From Halomonas aestuarii (lineage in GTDB: Bacteria > Pseudomonadota > Gammaproteobacteria > Pseudomonadales > Halomonadaceae), in NCBI RefSeq assembly GCF_001886615.1, contig NZ_CP018139.1, forward strand, positions 2,852,001 to 2,916,000: a stretch of 64,000 nt of DNA. The letters run 5' to 3'. The notes under the pieces are model-generated. The model ran no database searches. It saw only the letters and a program-made list of their open reading frames with translations, and was not told the origin of the DNA. The position numbers and the translations under genes were made by a program. Of this stretch, positions 1-9,076 are shown in pieces. Each line of letters opens with the position of its first letter. Positions within the stretch are counted from its first letter, which is position 1.

Positions 1-980
<980 letters not shown>

Positions 981-1019
981 CGGCGGGGCAGGGACGACCT
1001 GCCTGGCCTCATCCTGCGA

Positions 1020-1044
1020 GGGGGCACGCCACTGGCGTGCCCCC
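1020..1044 (+). terminator. Hairpin terminator after acuI
   Basis: A perfect 11-bp GC-rich inverted repeat (GGGGGCACGCC / GGCGTGCCCCC) has a 3-base loop. It is followed by a pyrimidine-rich stretch with only a short T run (TCGTCGTTT). It lies between the rightward acuI gene and the convergent SpoIIAA-like gene, so it may serve both strands. Confidence 0.7.
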
Positions 1045-1159
1045 TCGTCGTTTCCGGCTCCGCTATCCTGCGGGGGCCACTCCGGTCGCCCCATGCTCAC
1101 GGCAGGGTCGAACAGGCAGGCTCGAACACCATCGCCGCCGTGTGACGGCCGGCCCCGGC

Positions 1160-1543
1160 TCAGGTCGCCTCGGGCAGGTGGCGTATCCACGCCAGGGCCC
1201 CGGCCCTCTCGCGGGCAGGGAAGACCCGGACCTCCAGGGGGTGGAAGAGACGGTTCTCGAGCTCGGCCAGCGGCCGGAGCCAGGGCCGGTCGGTGACCAC
1301 CGCGATGCGGTGGTAGTGCGACAGCTCGCCGATCTGGGTCAGCCCATAGCCCAGGTCACGCAGCAGGGCGGTGAAGGTCATCCAGCGCATGTCGTCGATC
1401 TCGGCATAGAGGCTGACCCTGGGATGGGCCTGCTTGGCCTGCTCGATGGCATCGATGGCCTGCTGCAGGTCGTCGGCATCCACCCTGCCGCTGGCGCGCA
1501 GGGCCACCACATGGGGTTCCTCCGCGGGGATGAGTTCCAGCAT
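1160..1543 (-). CDS. SpoIIAA-like (STAS fold) protein, DUF3478 type
   Basis: A 127-residue soluble protein of the SpoIIAA-like family, small single-domain proteins with an STAS-like fold. It starts MLELIPAEEP and holds a conserved middle block (SLYAEIDDMRWMTFTALLRD, residues about 44-63), then HYHRIAVVTD and a C-terminal block around FPARERAGALAWI. No signal peptide or membrane segment is seen. Family members are thought to bind lipids or act in stress responses, but no precise role is established. It stands alone between two rightward genes, so it is probably monocistronic. Confidence 0.75.
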   Translation of the reverse strand: MLELIPAEEPHVVALRASGRVDADDLQQAIDAIEQAKQAHPRVSLYAEIDDMRWMTFTALLRDLGYGLTQIGELSHYHRIAVVTDRPWLRPLAELENRLFHPLEVRVFPARERAGALAWIRHLPEAT

Positions 1544-1746
1544 GGTCGTCTCCTTCGATGGCGCCTCCTTTCAGCTTAGCGTTCCGGCGCTGTCATATCG
1601 GCTTCGCAGGACACCTCGGCCCACGGGGTGACCTGCCCTCGAGGGGGCGGGCTCGACGCCGCGATGGGGAGGCGAGGGCGATTAGGCTATGCTGGTGTCC
1701 GTAACGAAGGCCAGGCCGCCCATCCAACCCCAGGGAGAGTTCCCGC

Positions 1747-2172
1747 ATGCCGTTCCGTCACCTTCTTGCCAGCCTGCTGCTGGCGATGCCGCTGGCCGCC
1801 GTCGCCGAGGCCCCCAACATCGTCCCGGGCCAGTGGGCGTTCACCAGCACCACCTCCGTGGGAGGGGACCTGCCGATCCCCGACCAGACCCAGAGCCACG
1901 AGGAGTGCATCGCCCAGGGCGATCTCGAGGACGAGGAGTTCAGCTTCATCGAGGAGGAGGAGGGCTGCGAACTGCTCGATCAGCAGGTCACGGTCGATGG
2001 CATGGACTACCGCATGGTGTGCCGGGCCGAGGGGGGGGAGGCCAGCATCATCGGCCGCATGGACTTCCTCGGCGAGCGGGTCGAGGGCAACGTCGACATC
2101 CTGGTCGACTCCTCCGCGGGCCAGCTCAGGATGACCACCGCCATCGACGGCCAGCGCATCGGCGACTGCTGA
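1747..2172 (+). CDS. Exported DUF3617 protein
   Basis: A 141-residue secreted protein. Residues 1-20 form a signal peptide (positive MPFRH, hydrophobic core, AVA cleavage site). The mature part follows the DUF3617 pattern: PGQWAFTSTT near the start, an acidic middle (EDEEFSFIEEEEG) and cysteines at the conserved places, ending IGDC. DUF3617 proteins are periplasmic and of unknown function. The start has an upstream AGGGAG ribosome site (CCCAGGGAGAGTTCCCGC). The stop lies 4 bases before the stop of the convergent transporter gene, so no separate terminator fits between them. Confidence 0.75.
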   Translation: MPFRHLLASLLLAMPLAAVAEAPNIVPGQWAFTSTTSVGGDLPIPDQTQSHEECIAQGDLEDEEFSFIEEEEGCELLDQQVTVDGMDYRMVCRAEGGEASIIGRMDFLGERVEGNVDILVDSSAGQLRMTTAIDGQRIGDC

Positions 2173-2176
2173 GTCG

Positions 2177-2707
2177 CTAGCCCAGCAGCAGTGCACCGTA
2201 GAGCAGCCCGCCCAGTACCACCAGGGCCGGGTGGACGCGGAAGCGCAGCAGGGCGAACGCCGCGGCGACGGCGATAAGCAGCGTGTGGCCCCACCCAGAG
2301 TCGGCCACTCCGGCCTGCAGGAAGCCCAGGGCCAGCCAGGCCATCATCATGGCGATGACGGGGCGAACCCACTGGCTCATCCGCCGGACGCGCGGCGATT
2401 CGCGATGGCGGTAGAGCAGGCCCAGGGCGCCCAGCATCAGCAGCAGGGAGGGCACCACGGTGGCCAGGACCGCGACCAGCGCCCCTCCCCAGCCGGCGAC
2501 CTCGTAGCCGATGTAGCCTCCCATCTTGGTCGCGATGGGGCTCGGCAGCGCATTGCCCAGTGCCAGCGTCTCGGCGAAGGTCTGGGCACTCATCCAGCCA
2601 TGGCGCCCGACCACCTCGGCCTCGATCAGCGGGATGATCGCCGGCCCCCCGCCGTAGCCGATGATGTTGGGAATGAAGAAGGCCAGGAACAGCTGCCAGT
2701 AGATCAT
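2177..2707 (-). CDS. Chromate-type transporter, second half subunit (CHR family)
   Basis: A 176-residue integral membrane protein of the short-chain CHR family. It has the FFIPNIIGYGGGPAIIPLI block near the N-terminus, then ALGNALPSPIATKMGGYIGY and four to five further hydrophobic helices. Short CHR proteins work as pairs, each equal to one half of the full-length ChrA chromate exporter. Its start overlaps the stop of the preceding half gene by 4 bases (ATGA), so the two are translationally coupled. An open frame extends far upstream on this strand, but that is only a GC-rich shadow; the coupled ATG and the family N-terminus fix the start. Chromate is the family substrate; the physiological one is not shown. 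Confidence 0.87.
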   Translation of the reverse strand: MIYWQLFLAFFIPNIIGYGGGPAIIPLIEAEVVGRHGWMSAQTFAETLALGNALPSPIATKMGGYIGYEVAGWGGALVAVLATVVPSLLLMLGALGLLYRHRESPRVRRMSQWVRPVIAMMMAWLALGFLQAGVADSGWGHTLLIAVAAAFALLRFRVHPALVVLGGLLYGALLLG

Positions 2708-3279
2708 CGACCGGCCTCCTGTTCCCGGCGGGCGACTGGCGTGACCAGGGCCGCCAGCAGCAGGGCGCCGATGACCAGCCCCGGGTGCACCCCGAGCCAG
2801 TAGATCAGTCCTCCGGCCACCCCGGCCATGCCCAGGCTGACCCAGACCCCGATGGCCAGCCGCGACTTGTTCCAGAAGTCCAGGGTCAGCTGCACCATCA
2901 TCACCATCACCACCGGCACCACGCCCTGGCTCATGCCCTGGATCCAGCTCACGTCGCGGTAGCGGCTGAAGACGCCCAGCAGGGCGATCATGGCGACGAT
3001 CATCGGCACGATCACCGCCAGCACGGCGATCGCGCAGCCGCTGACCCCGGCCACCCGGTAGCCGATGTAGCCGGGCATCTTGGTGGCGATGGGGCCGGGC
3101 AGGGTGTTGGCGATGGCCAGGACGTCGCCGAAGGCCTCCTCGTCCATCCAGCCATGGCGCTTGACGACCTCCTGCTGGATCAGCGGGATCATCGAGGGGC
3201 CGCCGCCGAAGCCGAGCAGGCCGATGCGCAGGAAGGCCCAGAAGAGCGGCCTGAGGGGAGGCGAGGGGGGCACTGACAT
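2704..3279 (-). CDS. Chromate-type transporter, first half subunit (CHR family)
   Basis: A 191-residue membrane protein and partner of the following CHR gene. It shows the CHR signature blocks FLRIGLLGFGGGPSMIPLIQ (residues about 16-35) and ANTLPGPIATKMPGYIGYRV (about 57-76), then three to four hydrophobic helices and WLGVHPGLVIG near the C-terminus. It is transcribed away from the GntR regulator at 3437, and the 157-base gap between them holds an AAAAATCGATT element. The context suggests control by that regulator. The family exports chromate or sulfate-like anions, but a role with the gamma-glutamyltransferase downstream of gntR is equally possible. Confidence 0.87.
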   Translation of the reverse strand: MSVPPSPPLRPLFWAFLRIGLLGFGGGPSMIPLIQQEVVKRHGWMDEEAFGDVLAIANTLPGPIATKMPGYIGYRVAGVSGCAIAVLAVIVPMIVAMIALLGVFSRYRDVSWIQGMSQGVVPVVMVMMVQLTLDFWNKSRLAIGVWVSLGMAGVAGGLIYWLGVHPGLVIGALLLAALVTPVARREQEAGR

Positions 3280-3336
3280 CCGGGCACTCCTGGGGACATG
3301 TCGACACCGTCCCGTGTCGGGAGAGACAGGGGCATG

Positions 3337-3347
3337 AAAAATCGATT
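3337..3347. promoter_or_regulatory. Candidate GntR operator, copy 1
   Basis: The 11-mer AAAAATCGATT lies in the gap between the CHR transporter pair and gntR, and recurs exactly in front of the transpeptidase gene at 4198-4208. Its core AATCGATT is a perfect palindrome, as expected for a dimeric GntR-type repressor. The assignment is inference from position and recurrence. Confidence 0.45.
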
Positions 3348-3436
3348 ATCCTGGCCCAAGGTAAGGTTGCCCGGTCCCCGGGGTCAAGGCGGGTTCCGTC
3401 GGGCAGACCGCGCCTCCACGCGTCAAGGAGTTCTCG

Positions 3437-4087
3437 ATGGCCAAGCCCGCCTCTCCGCTCACCCATGCCAGCCGTGTCTTCGAGCGGCTGCGTCAGGACA
3501 TCGTCAACGGGCGTTTCAAGGCCGGCGAGAAGATCGCTATCAATACCCTCAAGGCGCGCTATGAGGTGGGGCTGAGCCCCCTGCGCGAGGCGCTGAACAA
3601 GCTGGCGGCCTATGGGCTCCTGATCCAGGAGAACCAGCGCGGCTTTCGGGTGCCCGGTCTCGACCGCGCCGAGCTGGACGACATCGCCGAGATGCGCCGC
3701 CGGCTCGAGTGCATGGCGCTGGAGCAGGCCATGCGCTATGGCGATGCCGAATGGGAGTCGGCCCTGCTGGCCGCGGCCCATCGGCTGCGCCGCGCCGACG
3801 GCGACTCGGTGGAGCAGTGGGAGGCGCTGCACCTCCACTTTCACCGGACCCTGGTGGCGCCTTGCGGCTCGCCCTGGCTGCTGCGCTTCATCGAGCAGCT
3901 GCATGACCAGTTCGACCGCTACCGGCGGCGTGCGCCGGACAATCCGTCCATCCGCGAGGTCCTCGATGCCCAGCACGACCAGCTCGTGGAACTCGCCCTG
4001 AAGCGCGAGACCCGGGCCGCCAGCCTGTGCCTCGAGAACCATGTCCTGCTCTCCTACCAGGTCGCCCTGGAAAGCTGTCGCGACTGA
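3437..4087 (+). CDS. GntR-family transcriptional regulator, FadR/FCD type
   Basis: A 216-residue cytoplasmic DNA-binding protein. Residues about 10-75 form the GntR winged helix (FERLRQDIVNGRF, then LSPLREALNKLAAYGLL). Residues about 85-210 form an all-helical FCD ligand-binding domain with histidines at HLHFHRTLV and NHVLL that fit the metal-binding positions of this subfamily. A good ribosome site (AAGGAG, 7 bases before ATG) supports the start. It lies between the divergent CHR pair and the gamma-glutamyltransferase gene, both preceded by the same palindrome, so it probably controls both. FCD regulators usually sense small carboxylates or amino-acid derivatives; the ligand here is unknown. 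Confidence 0.88.
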   Translation: MAKPASPLTHASRVFERLRQDIVNGRFKAGEKIAINTLKARYEVGLSPLREALNKLAAYGLLIQENQRGFRVPGLDRAELDDIAEMRRRLECMALEQAMRYGDAEWESALLAAAHRLRRADGDSVEQWEALHLHFHRTLVAPCGSPWLLRFIEQLHDQFDRYRRRAPDNPSIREVLDAQHDQLVELALKRETRAASLCLENHVLLSYQVALESCRD

Positions 4088-4197
4088 TCACCGGCGGCTT
4101 CCTCCCTTGCGGTCTCGGTGCCATCCCGTTGCGGAGAAGGAGGGAAGCGCCACCCGGCGGACGTCTGGCGCGTTGGAAAAAAACCTGCAGGTCTGAT

Positions 4198-4210
4198 AAA
4201 AATCGATTTT
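4198..4210. promoter_or_regulatory. Candidate GntR operator, copy 2
   Basis: A perfect 12-bp palindrome, AAAATCGATTTT (4199-4210), lies about 130 bases before the gamma-glutamyltransferase start. It shares an exact 11-mer with the element before gntR. The 255-base gap between the two genes is otherwise GC-rich apart from an A7 run just upstream (4179-4185). This palindrome is the most likely regulator site there. Confidence 0.45.
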
Positions 4211-4342
4211 ATGGCATGGCCGTTGCCGAGGCCCCGTCCTGGCTCCATCGCGACCTGACGGCCCTCGGCGACAGGCCGGAAGGGCCCACGGTGCGACGCC
4301 GTGCCCCGGTTCCTGCCCCCTTAATGACGACAAGGAACACCG

Positions 4343-5929
4343 ATGATCCATACACGACGCAGCTATGGCGGCATGTGCACGGCGCCGCACCACCTCGCCG
4401 CGGAAGCCGGGCGGGACGTGCTGCGAGAGGGGGGCAATGCCGTCGAGGCGATGGTGGCCGCCGCGGCCACCATCGCCGTGGCCTATCCCCACATGAATGC
4501 CATCGGCGGTGATGGCTTCTGGCTGATTCACGAGCCGGGCAAGCCCCCGGTGGCCATCGATGCCTGCGGGCCGGCGGCCGGCCAGGCCACGCCTGCCTTC
4601 TATGCCGGTCACGACGCCATCCCGGAACGCGGTCCGCGTGCGGCCCTGACCATGGCCGGCACCGTGGACGGCTGGCGCGAGGCACTCGAGGTGGCGTCTT
4701 CCTGGGGAGAGCCCCTTCCGCTCGCGCGCCTGCTGGGCGATGCCATCCACTACGCCCGCGAGGGCGTGGCGGTATCGCGCAGCCAGCAGGCCCTGACGGC
4801 CCGCCATGCCCCGGCCCTCTCGAGCAGCCCGGGATTCGCCGAGGCCTTCCTGCAGGATGGCGAGGTGCCTCGCGAGGGGGAGCGGCTGCGCCAGCCGCGG
4901 CTCGCGGCCACCCTGGAACGTCTGGCCCGGGCGGGACTGGACGACTTCTACCGGGGCGAGCTCGCCGACAGCATGGCGGCCGACCTGGCCGCCCTGGGCA
5001 GTCCCCTGTGCCGTCAGGACTTCAGCGACTATCGCGCCCGGCGGGTCACGCCCCTGGAACTCGCCCTGAAGGACGCGACCCTCTACAACCTGCCGGCGCC
5101 CACCCAGGGGGTGGCCTCGCTGATGATCCTCGGGCTCTTCGAGCGGCTCGGGGTGACCGAGGGGGAGAGTGCCGCGCACCTGCATGGCCTGATCGAGGCC
5201 ACCAAGCGGGCCTTCCTGCTGCGCGACCGGCATGTCACCGACCCGGAGCATCTGGACATCGACCTCCAGTCGCTGCTCGAGGAGTCGGCGCTGGCGCAGG
5301 AGGCCGGCGAGATCCGCATGGACAGGGCGCTGCCCTGGCCCCACGAGCCGGTGCCTGGGGACACCATCTGGATGGGGGCCGTCGATGACCAGGGACGCGG
5401 TGTCAGCTTCATCCAGAGCATCTTCTGGGAGTTCGGCAGTGGCGTGGTGCTCCCCGAGACGGGGGTGCTGTGGCAGAACCGCGGGATCAGCTTCTCCCTG
5501 GACGAGCGGCACCTGCGGGCGCTCGGGCCGGGGCGCAAGCCGTTCCACACCCTCAATCCGGCCCTGGCGCGCTTCCGGGACGGCCGCACCATGGTCTACG
5601 GCACCATGGGTGGCGAGGGGCAGCCCCAGACCCAGGCGGCGGTCTACTCGCGCTATGCGCTGTTCGGCGAGCCGCTGCAGCAGGCGGTCAGTGCCCCACG
5701 CTGGCTGCTTGGCCGCACCTGGGGGGAGTCGAGCACCAGCCTCAAGCTCGAGTCGCGCCTCGCCGGCCCGATGGCCGACGCCCTGCGCTCGGTGGGCCAC
5801 GATGTCGAGGTGCTCGACGAGGCCTACAGCGACACCATGGGCCATGCCGGCGCCATCGTTCACCACCCCGATGGCCTGATCGAGGGCGCCCACGATCCCC
5901 GCAGCGACGGGGGCGCGGCCGGCTGCTGA
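4343..5929 (+). CDS. Gamma-glutamyltransferase-family Ntn hydrolase
   Basis: A 528-residue member of the gamma-glutamyltranspeptidase family. These enzymes are made as a proenzyme that cuts itself before a catalytic threonine and then hydrolyses or transfers gamma-glutamyl or related acyl groups. The large-subunit part shows REGGNAVEAMVAAAATIAV, the NAIGGDGFWLIH block and PAPTQGVASLMILGLFERL. The candidate nucleophile is Thr341 in PVPGDTIWMG. The family glycine block follows further on (GTMGGEGQPQTQAAVYSRY). No clear signal peptide is seen, so it may be cytoplasmic, unlike classical Ggt. A ribosome site (AAGGA) precedes ATG. It lies downstream of the GntR gene and is probably regulated by it. 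Substrate unknown; acylase activity is an alternative. Confidence 0.88.
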   Translation: MIHTRRSYGGMCTAPHHLAAEAGRDVLREGGNAVEAMVAAAATIAVAYPHMNAIGGDGFWLIHEPGKPPVAIDACGPAAGQATPAFYAGHDAIPERGPRAALTMAGTVDGWREALEVASSWGEPLPLARLLGDAIHYAREGVAVSRSQQALTARHAPALSSSPGFAEAFLQDGEVPREGERLRQPRLAATLERLARAGLDDFYRGELADSMAADLAALGSPLCRQDFSDYRARRVTPLELALKDATLYNLPAPTQGVASLMILGLFERLGVTEGESAAHLHGLIEATKRAFLLRDRHVTDPEHLDIDLQSLLEESALAQEAGEIRMDRALPWPHEPVPGDTIWMGAVDDQGRGVSFIQSIFWEFGSGVVLPETGVLWQNRGISFSLDERHLRALGPGRKPFHTLNPALARFRDGRTMVYGTMGGEGQPQTQAAVYSRYALFGEPLQQAVSAPRWLLGRTWGESSTSLKLESRLAGPMADALRSVGHDVEVLDEAYSDTMGHAGAIVHHPDGLIEGAHDPRSDGGAAGC

Positions 5930-5962
5930 ATCGCCGGCGGGACGAGAGGGGTGCCGCCGGCC

Positions 5963-8900
5963 TCAGTGGCCGGCGGCCTCCTCGCCCATCTCGTGCGCCA
6001 GGCGGCGGGCGACGTCCCCGGGCGAGCCGGTCCGCCGGGCCAGCAGGTCGTAGGCCACCGGCACCACGAAGAGGGTGAAGAGGGTGGCCGCGGCCAGGCC
6101 GCAGAGGATGACGATGCCGATCACCAGGCGCGTCTCGGCGCCGGCGCCGCTGGAGAGGATCAGCGGCACGGCGCCTGCCATGGTAGTCACGGCGGTCATC
6201 ACGATGGGGCGCAGCCGGGTCACCGAGGCCTCCACCAGGGCCTCCCGGAAGGCCATGCCCCGGTCGCGCAGCTGGTTGGCGAACTCCACGATCAGGATGC
6301 CGTTCTTCGCCGCGAGCCCCACCAGCATGACCAGTCCCACCTGGCTGTAGATGTTCAACGACTGCCCCGTGAGGTAGAGCCCCAGCAGGGCACCGCAGAT
6401 CGCCAGGGGCACGGTGAGCATGATCACGAAGGGGTGGACGAAGCTCTCGAACTGGCCCGCCAGCACCAGGAAGACCACCAGGATGCCCAGGCCCAGCAGG
6501 AAGGCAGTGGCGCCGCTGGCCTCCTGGTAGTCCCGGGAGGCCCCCTTGACGTCGGTCTGGGCCTCCGGCGGCAGGATCTCGTCCACCGTGGCCTCCAGGT
6601 AGGCCAGCGCCTCGCCGAGGGGGTAGCCGTCCGCCAGGTCGGCCTCGATCGTGATGGCGCGCACGCGGTTGAAGCGGTTCAGGGTGCTGGGGCCGGCGAA
6701 GTCGCTCATCGTCACCAGGCTGCCCAGCGGGATCAGTTCGCCCGAGCGGTCGGAGCGCACCCGGATGCTCTCCAGGGAGCGGGGGCTCGGCCGGGCACCC
6801 GGCTCCCCCTCCAGGATGACGTCGTACTCCTGGCCGTCATCCACGTAGCGCGTCACGGACCGGCCGCCCAGCAGGGTCTCCAGGGTGCGGCCGATCTCGG
6901 TGACGGTCACGCCCAGGGCGGCGGCGCGGGTGTAGTCGATGTCCACGCGCAGCTGCGGCTGGTTCTCCTCGTAGTCGCTGGACAGTCCGGTCAGGCGAGG
7001 GTTGTCCTCGCGCAGGTGCTCAAGCAGGGTGTCCCGCCACTCGGCCAGCTGGTCGAAGGTCCCGCCGCCGAGCACGAACTGGACCGGCTTCTCGACCCGC
7101 GACCCGAAGCCCTGTCGCATCACCGGGAAGGCCCGGATGCCGGGCAGGTCGGCGAGGCGTCCGCGGATCTCGTCCATGATCGCCCAGGCCGACCGGCGCT
7201 CCCCCCAGTCGGCGAGGTTGACGATGACGAAGCCGCTGTTGAAGTTCTCGATGTTGCCCCAGCCGCGGGGGGCGCGCACCAGGATCCGCTCGATCTCGCC
7301 GCGCTCGGTGAGAGGCAGCAGGCGGGTCTCGATCTCGTTCATGTAGTCGAGCATGTAGTCGTAGGTGGCGCCGGGCGGGCCGTTGACCAGCACGAAGAAG
7401 TTGCCGCGATCCTCCTTGGGGGTGTACTCGTTGGGCAACTGCTCATTGAGCCACACCATGCCGCCGAGGATGCCGAGAAACAGCGCCAGCACCAGCAGGC
7501 GCAGCCCGAGCACCCGTACCAGCAGCCGGCGATAGCCCCGGCGGGCGTGCACGAGGCTCCATTGCACGGCGCGGGCCAGGCGGCCGTCATGCATGTCGGC
7601 CTTGAGGATCTTGGAGGCCATCATCGGCGTCAGGGTCAGCGCCAGCAGGCTGGAGATGACCACGGCGGCGGCCAGGGTGAGGGCGAACTCCGAGAAGAGC
7701 CGGCCGATGTCGCCCTGCAGAAGGCTCAGGGGAACGAACACCGCCACCAGAACCAGGGTGGTGGCGATCACCGCGAAGGCGATCTGCCGGGTCCCCCGGA
7801 AGGCCGCCACCAGCGGCGTCTCGCCGAGTTCCTGCATTCGCCGGTGGATGTTCTCCAGCACCACGATGGCATCGTCGACGATCAGGCCGATGGCCAGCAC
7901 CAGCGCCAGCAGCGTCAGCAGGTTGATGCTGAAGCCCAGCACTGCCAGGGCCGCGAAGGCGCCGATCAGGGCGATGGGCACGGTCACGGCCGGGATGAAG
8001 GTGGTGCGCACGTTGCCCAGGAACAGGAAGATGGCCACCACCACCAGGGCCATGGCGATGAACAGCGTCTGCACCACCTGGCCGATGGCCCCTGAGACGA
8101 ACACCGAGGAGTCGAAGTTCAGCGTCAGCGACATGCCCCCGGGCAGGGTGCCCTGCAGGCGCGCCATCTCGGCCTTGGCGCCCTCCGAGATCTCCAGCAC
8201 GTTGGCGGTGGACTGCTTCATCAGTCCCAGCCCGACCATGGGCACCCCGTTGCCGCGAAAGATGGTGCGCTCCTCCACGGCGCCGATCTCCACCCGGGCG
8301 ACGTCGCCCAGGCGGACCAGGTAGCCGTCGCCGCCCTCGTCCAGGGCCAGCCGACGGAAGTCGTCGGGCGTGGCGAAGCTGCGCGGCAGGCGCACGATGA
8401 ACTGGCGGGCCTCCGAGACCAGGGCCCCGCCCGGCAGCTCGACGTTCTCGTCGCGCAGCACGTCCTCCACGTCGCCCACCGTGAGGCCGCGGGCGGCCAG
8501 GGCGTCGGCGTCGAGCCACACGCGCATGGCGTATTCGCGGCCGCCTCCCACCCGCACCTGGGCGACGCCGGGCAGCACCGAGAAGCGATCCACCAGGTAG
8601 CGGTCGGCGTAGTCGGTCAGCTCCGCCACGCTGTACCCCTCGCCGGTCAGCGAGAACCAGATCACCACCTCGGAGCTGGAATCGGCCTTCTGCACTTCCG
8701 GCGGGCTGGCCTCCTCGGGCAGGTTGTCCCGGGCTCCGGAGATGCGGTCGCGGATGTCGTTGGCGGCCGCATCGATGTCCATGTCGAGCCCGAACTCCAC
8801 GTTGATGCTGGAGCGGCCGTCCTCGCTGGAGGAGGAGATCACCTCGATGCCCGCCACCCCGGCGATGCGGTCCTCCAGCACTTGGGTGATGCGGCTCTCC

Positions 8901-9076
8901 ACCACGCTGGCCGAGGCGCCGGGATAGCGGGTGTCGATGGAGACCACCGGCGGGTCGATGGAGGGGTATTCCTGGAGGGGCAGTCGCTGCAGGGCCAGCA
9001 GGCCGAAGGCCACGATCAGGGCGGCCATCACCACGGCCAGCACCGGACGCTGGACGGATAGATCGGAGAGGCGCAT
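5963..9076 (-). CDS. RND multidrug efflux permease (HAE-1 type inner-membrane pump)
   Basis: A 1037-residue, full-length inner-membrane proton-driven pump of the AcrB/MexB superfamily. The N-terminus MRLSDLSVQRPVLAVVMAAL is the usual first helix. The first large periplasmic loop follows, then helices 2-6 with the proton-relay pair in IGLIVDDAIVVLENIHRRM (about residue 400). A second loop begins near residue 555, and the last helix block holds LVGLAAKNGILIVEFANQLR. The adaptor gene lies directly upstream with a 1-base TGATG overlap. No TolC-like outer-membrane gene is present in the window, so the pump must use one from elsewhere. The substrate spectrum cannot be read from the sequence. Confidence 0.93.
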   Translation of the reverse strand: MRLSDLSVQRPVLAVVMAALIVAFGLLALQRLPLQEYPSIDPPVVSIDTRYPGASASVVESRITQVLEDRIAGVAGIEVISSSSEDGRSSINVEFGLDMDIDAAANDIRDRISGARDNLPEEASPPEVQKADSSSEVVIWFSLTGEGYSVAELTDYADRYLVDRFSVLPGVAQVRVGGGREYAMRVWLDADALAARGLTVGDVEDVLRDENVELPGGALVSEARQFIVRLPRSFATPDDFRRLALDEGGDGYLVRLGDVARVEIGAVEERTIFRGNGVPMVGLGLMKQSTANVLEISEGAKAEMARLQGTLPGGMSLTLNFDSSVFVSGAIGQVVQTLFIAMALVVVAIFLFLGNVRTTFIPAVTVPIALIGAFAALAVLGFSINLLTLLALVLAIGLIVDDAIVVLENIHRRMQELGETPLVAAFRGTRQIAFAVIATTLVLVAVFVPLSLLQGDIGRLFSEFALTLAAAVVISSLLALTLTPMMASKILKADMHDGRLARAVQWSLVHARRGYRRLLVRVLGLRLLVLALFLGILGGMVWLNEQLPNEYTPKEDRGNFFVLVNGPPGATYDYMLDYMNEIETRLLPLTERGEIERILVRAPRGWGNIENFNSGFVIVNLADWGERRSAWAIMDEIRGRLADLPGIRAFPVMRQGFGSRVEKPVQFVLGGGTFDQLAEWRDTLLEHLREDNPRLTGLSSDYEENQPQLRVDIDYTRAAALGVTVTEIGRTLETLLGGRSVTRYVDDGQEYDVILEGEPGARPSPRSLESIRVRSDRSGELIPLGSLVTMSDFAGPSTLNRFNRVRAITIEADLADGYPLGEALAYLEATVDEILPPEAQTDVKGASRDYQEASGATAFLLGLGILVVFLVLAGQFESFVHPFVIMLTVPLAICGALLGLYLTGQSLNIYSQVGLVMLVGLAAKNGILIVEFANQLRDRGMAFREALVEASVTRLRPIVMTAVTTMAGAVPLILSSGAGAETRLVIGIVILCGLAAATLFTLFVVPVAYDLLARRTGSPGDVARRLAHEMGEEAAGH

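Noticed and set aside
2177..4042. 621-codon open frame on the minus strand covering the CHR genes and gntR
   Set aside because: Only its last 176 codons have membrane-protein character and family motifs. The upstream part is antisense to gntR and out of frame with the first CHR gene, a GC-rich shadow.
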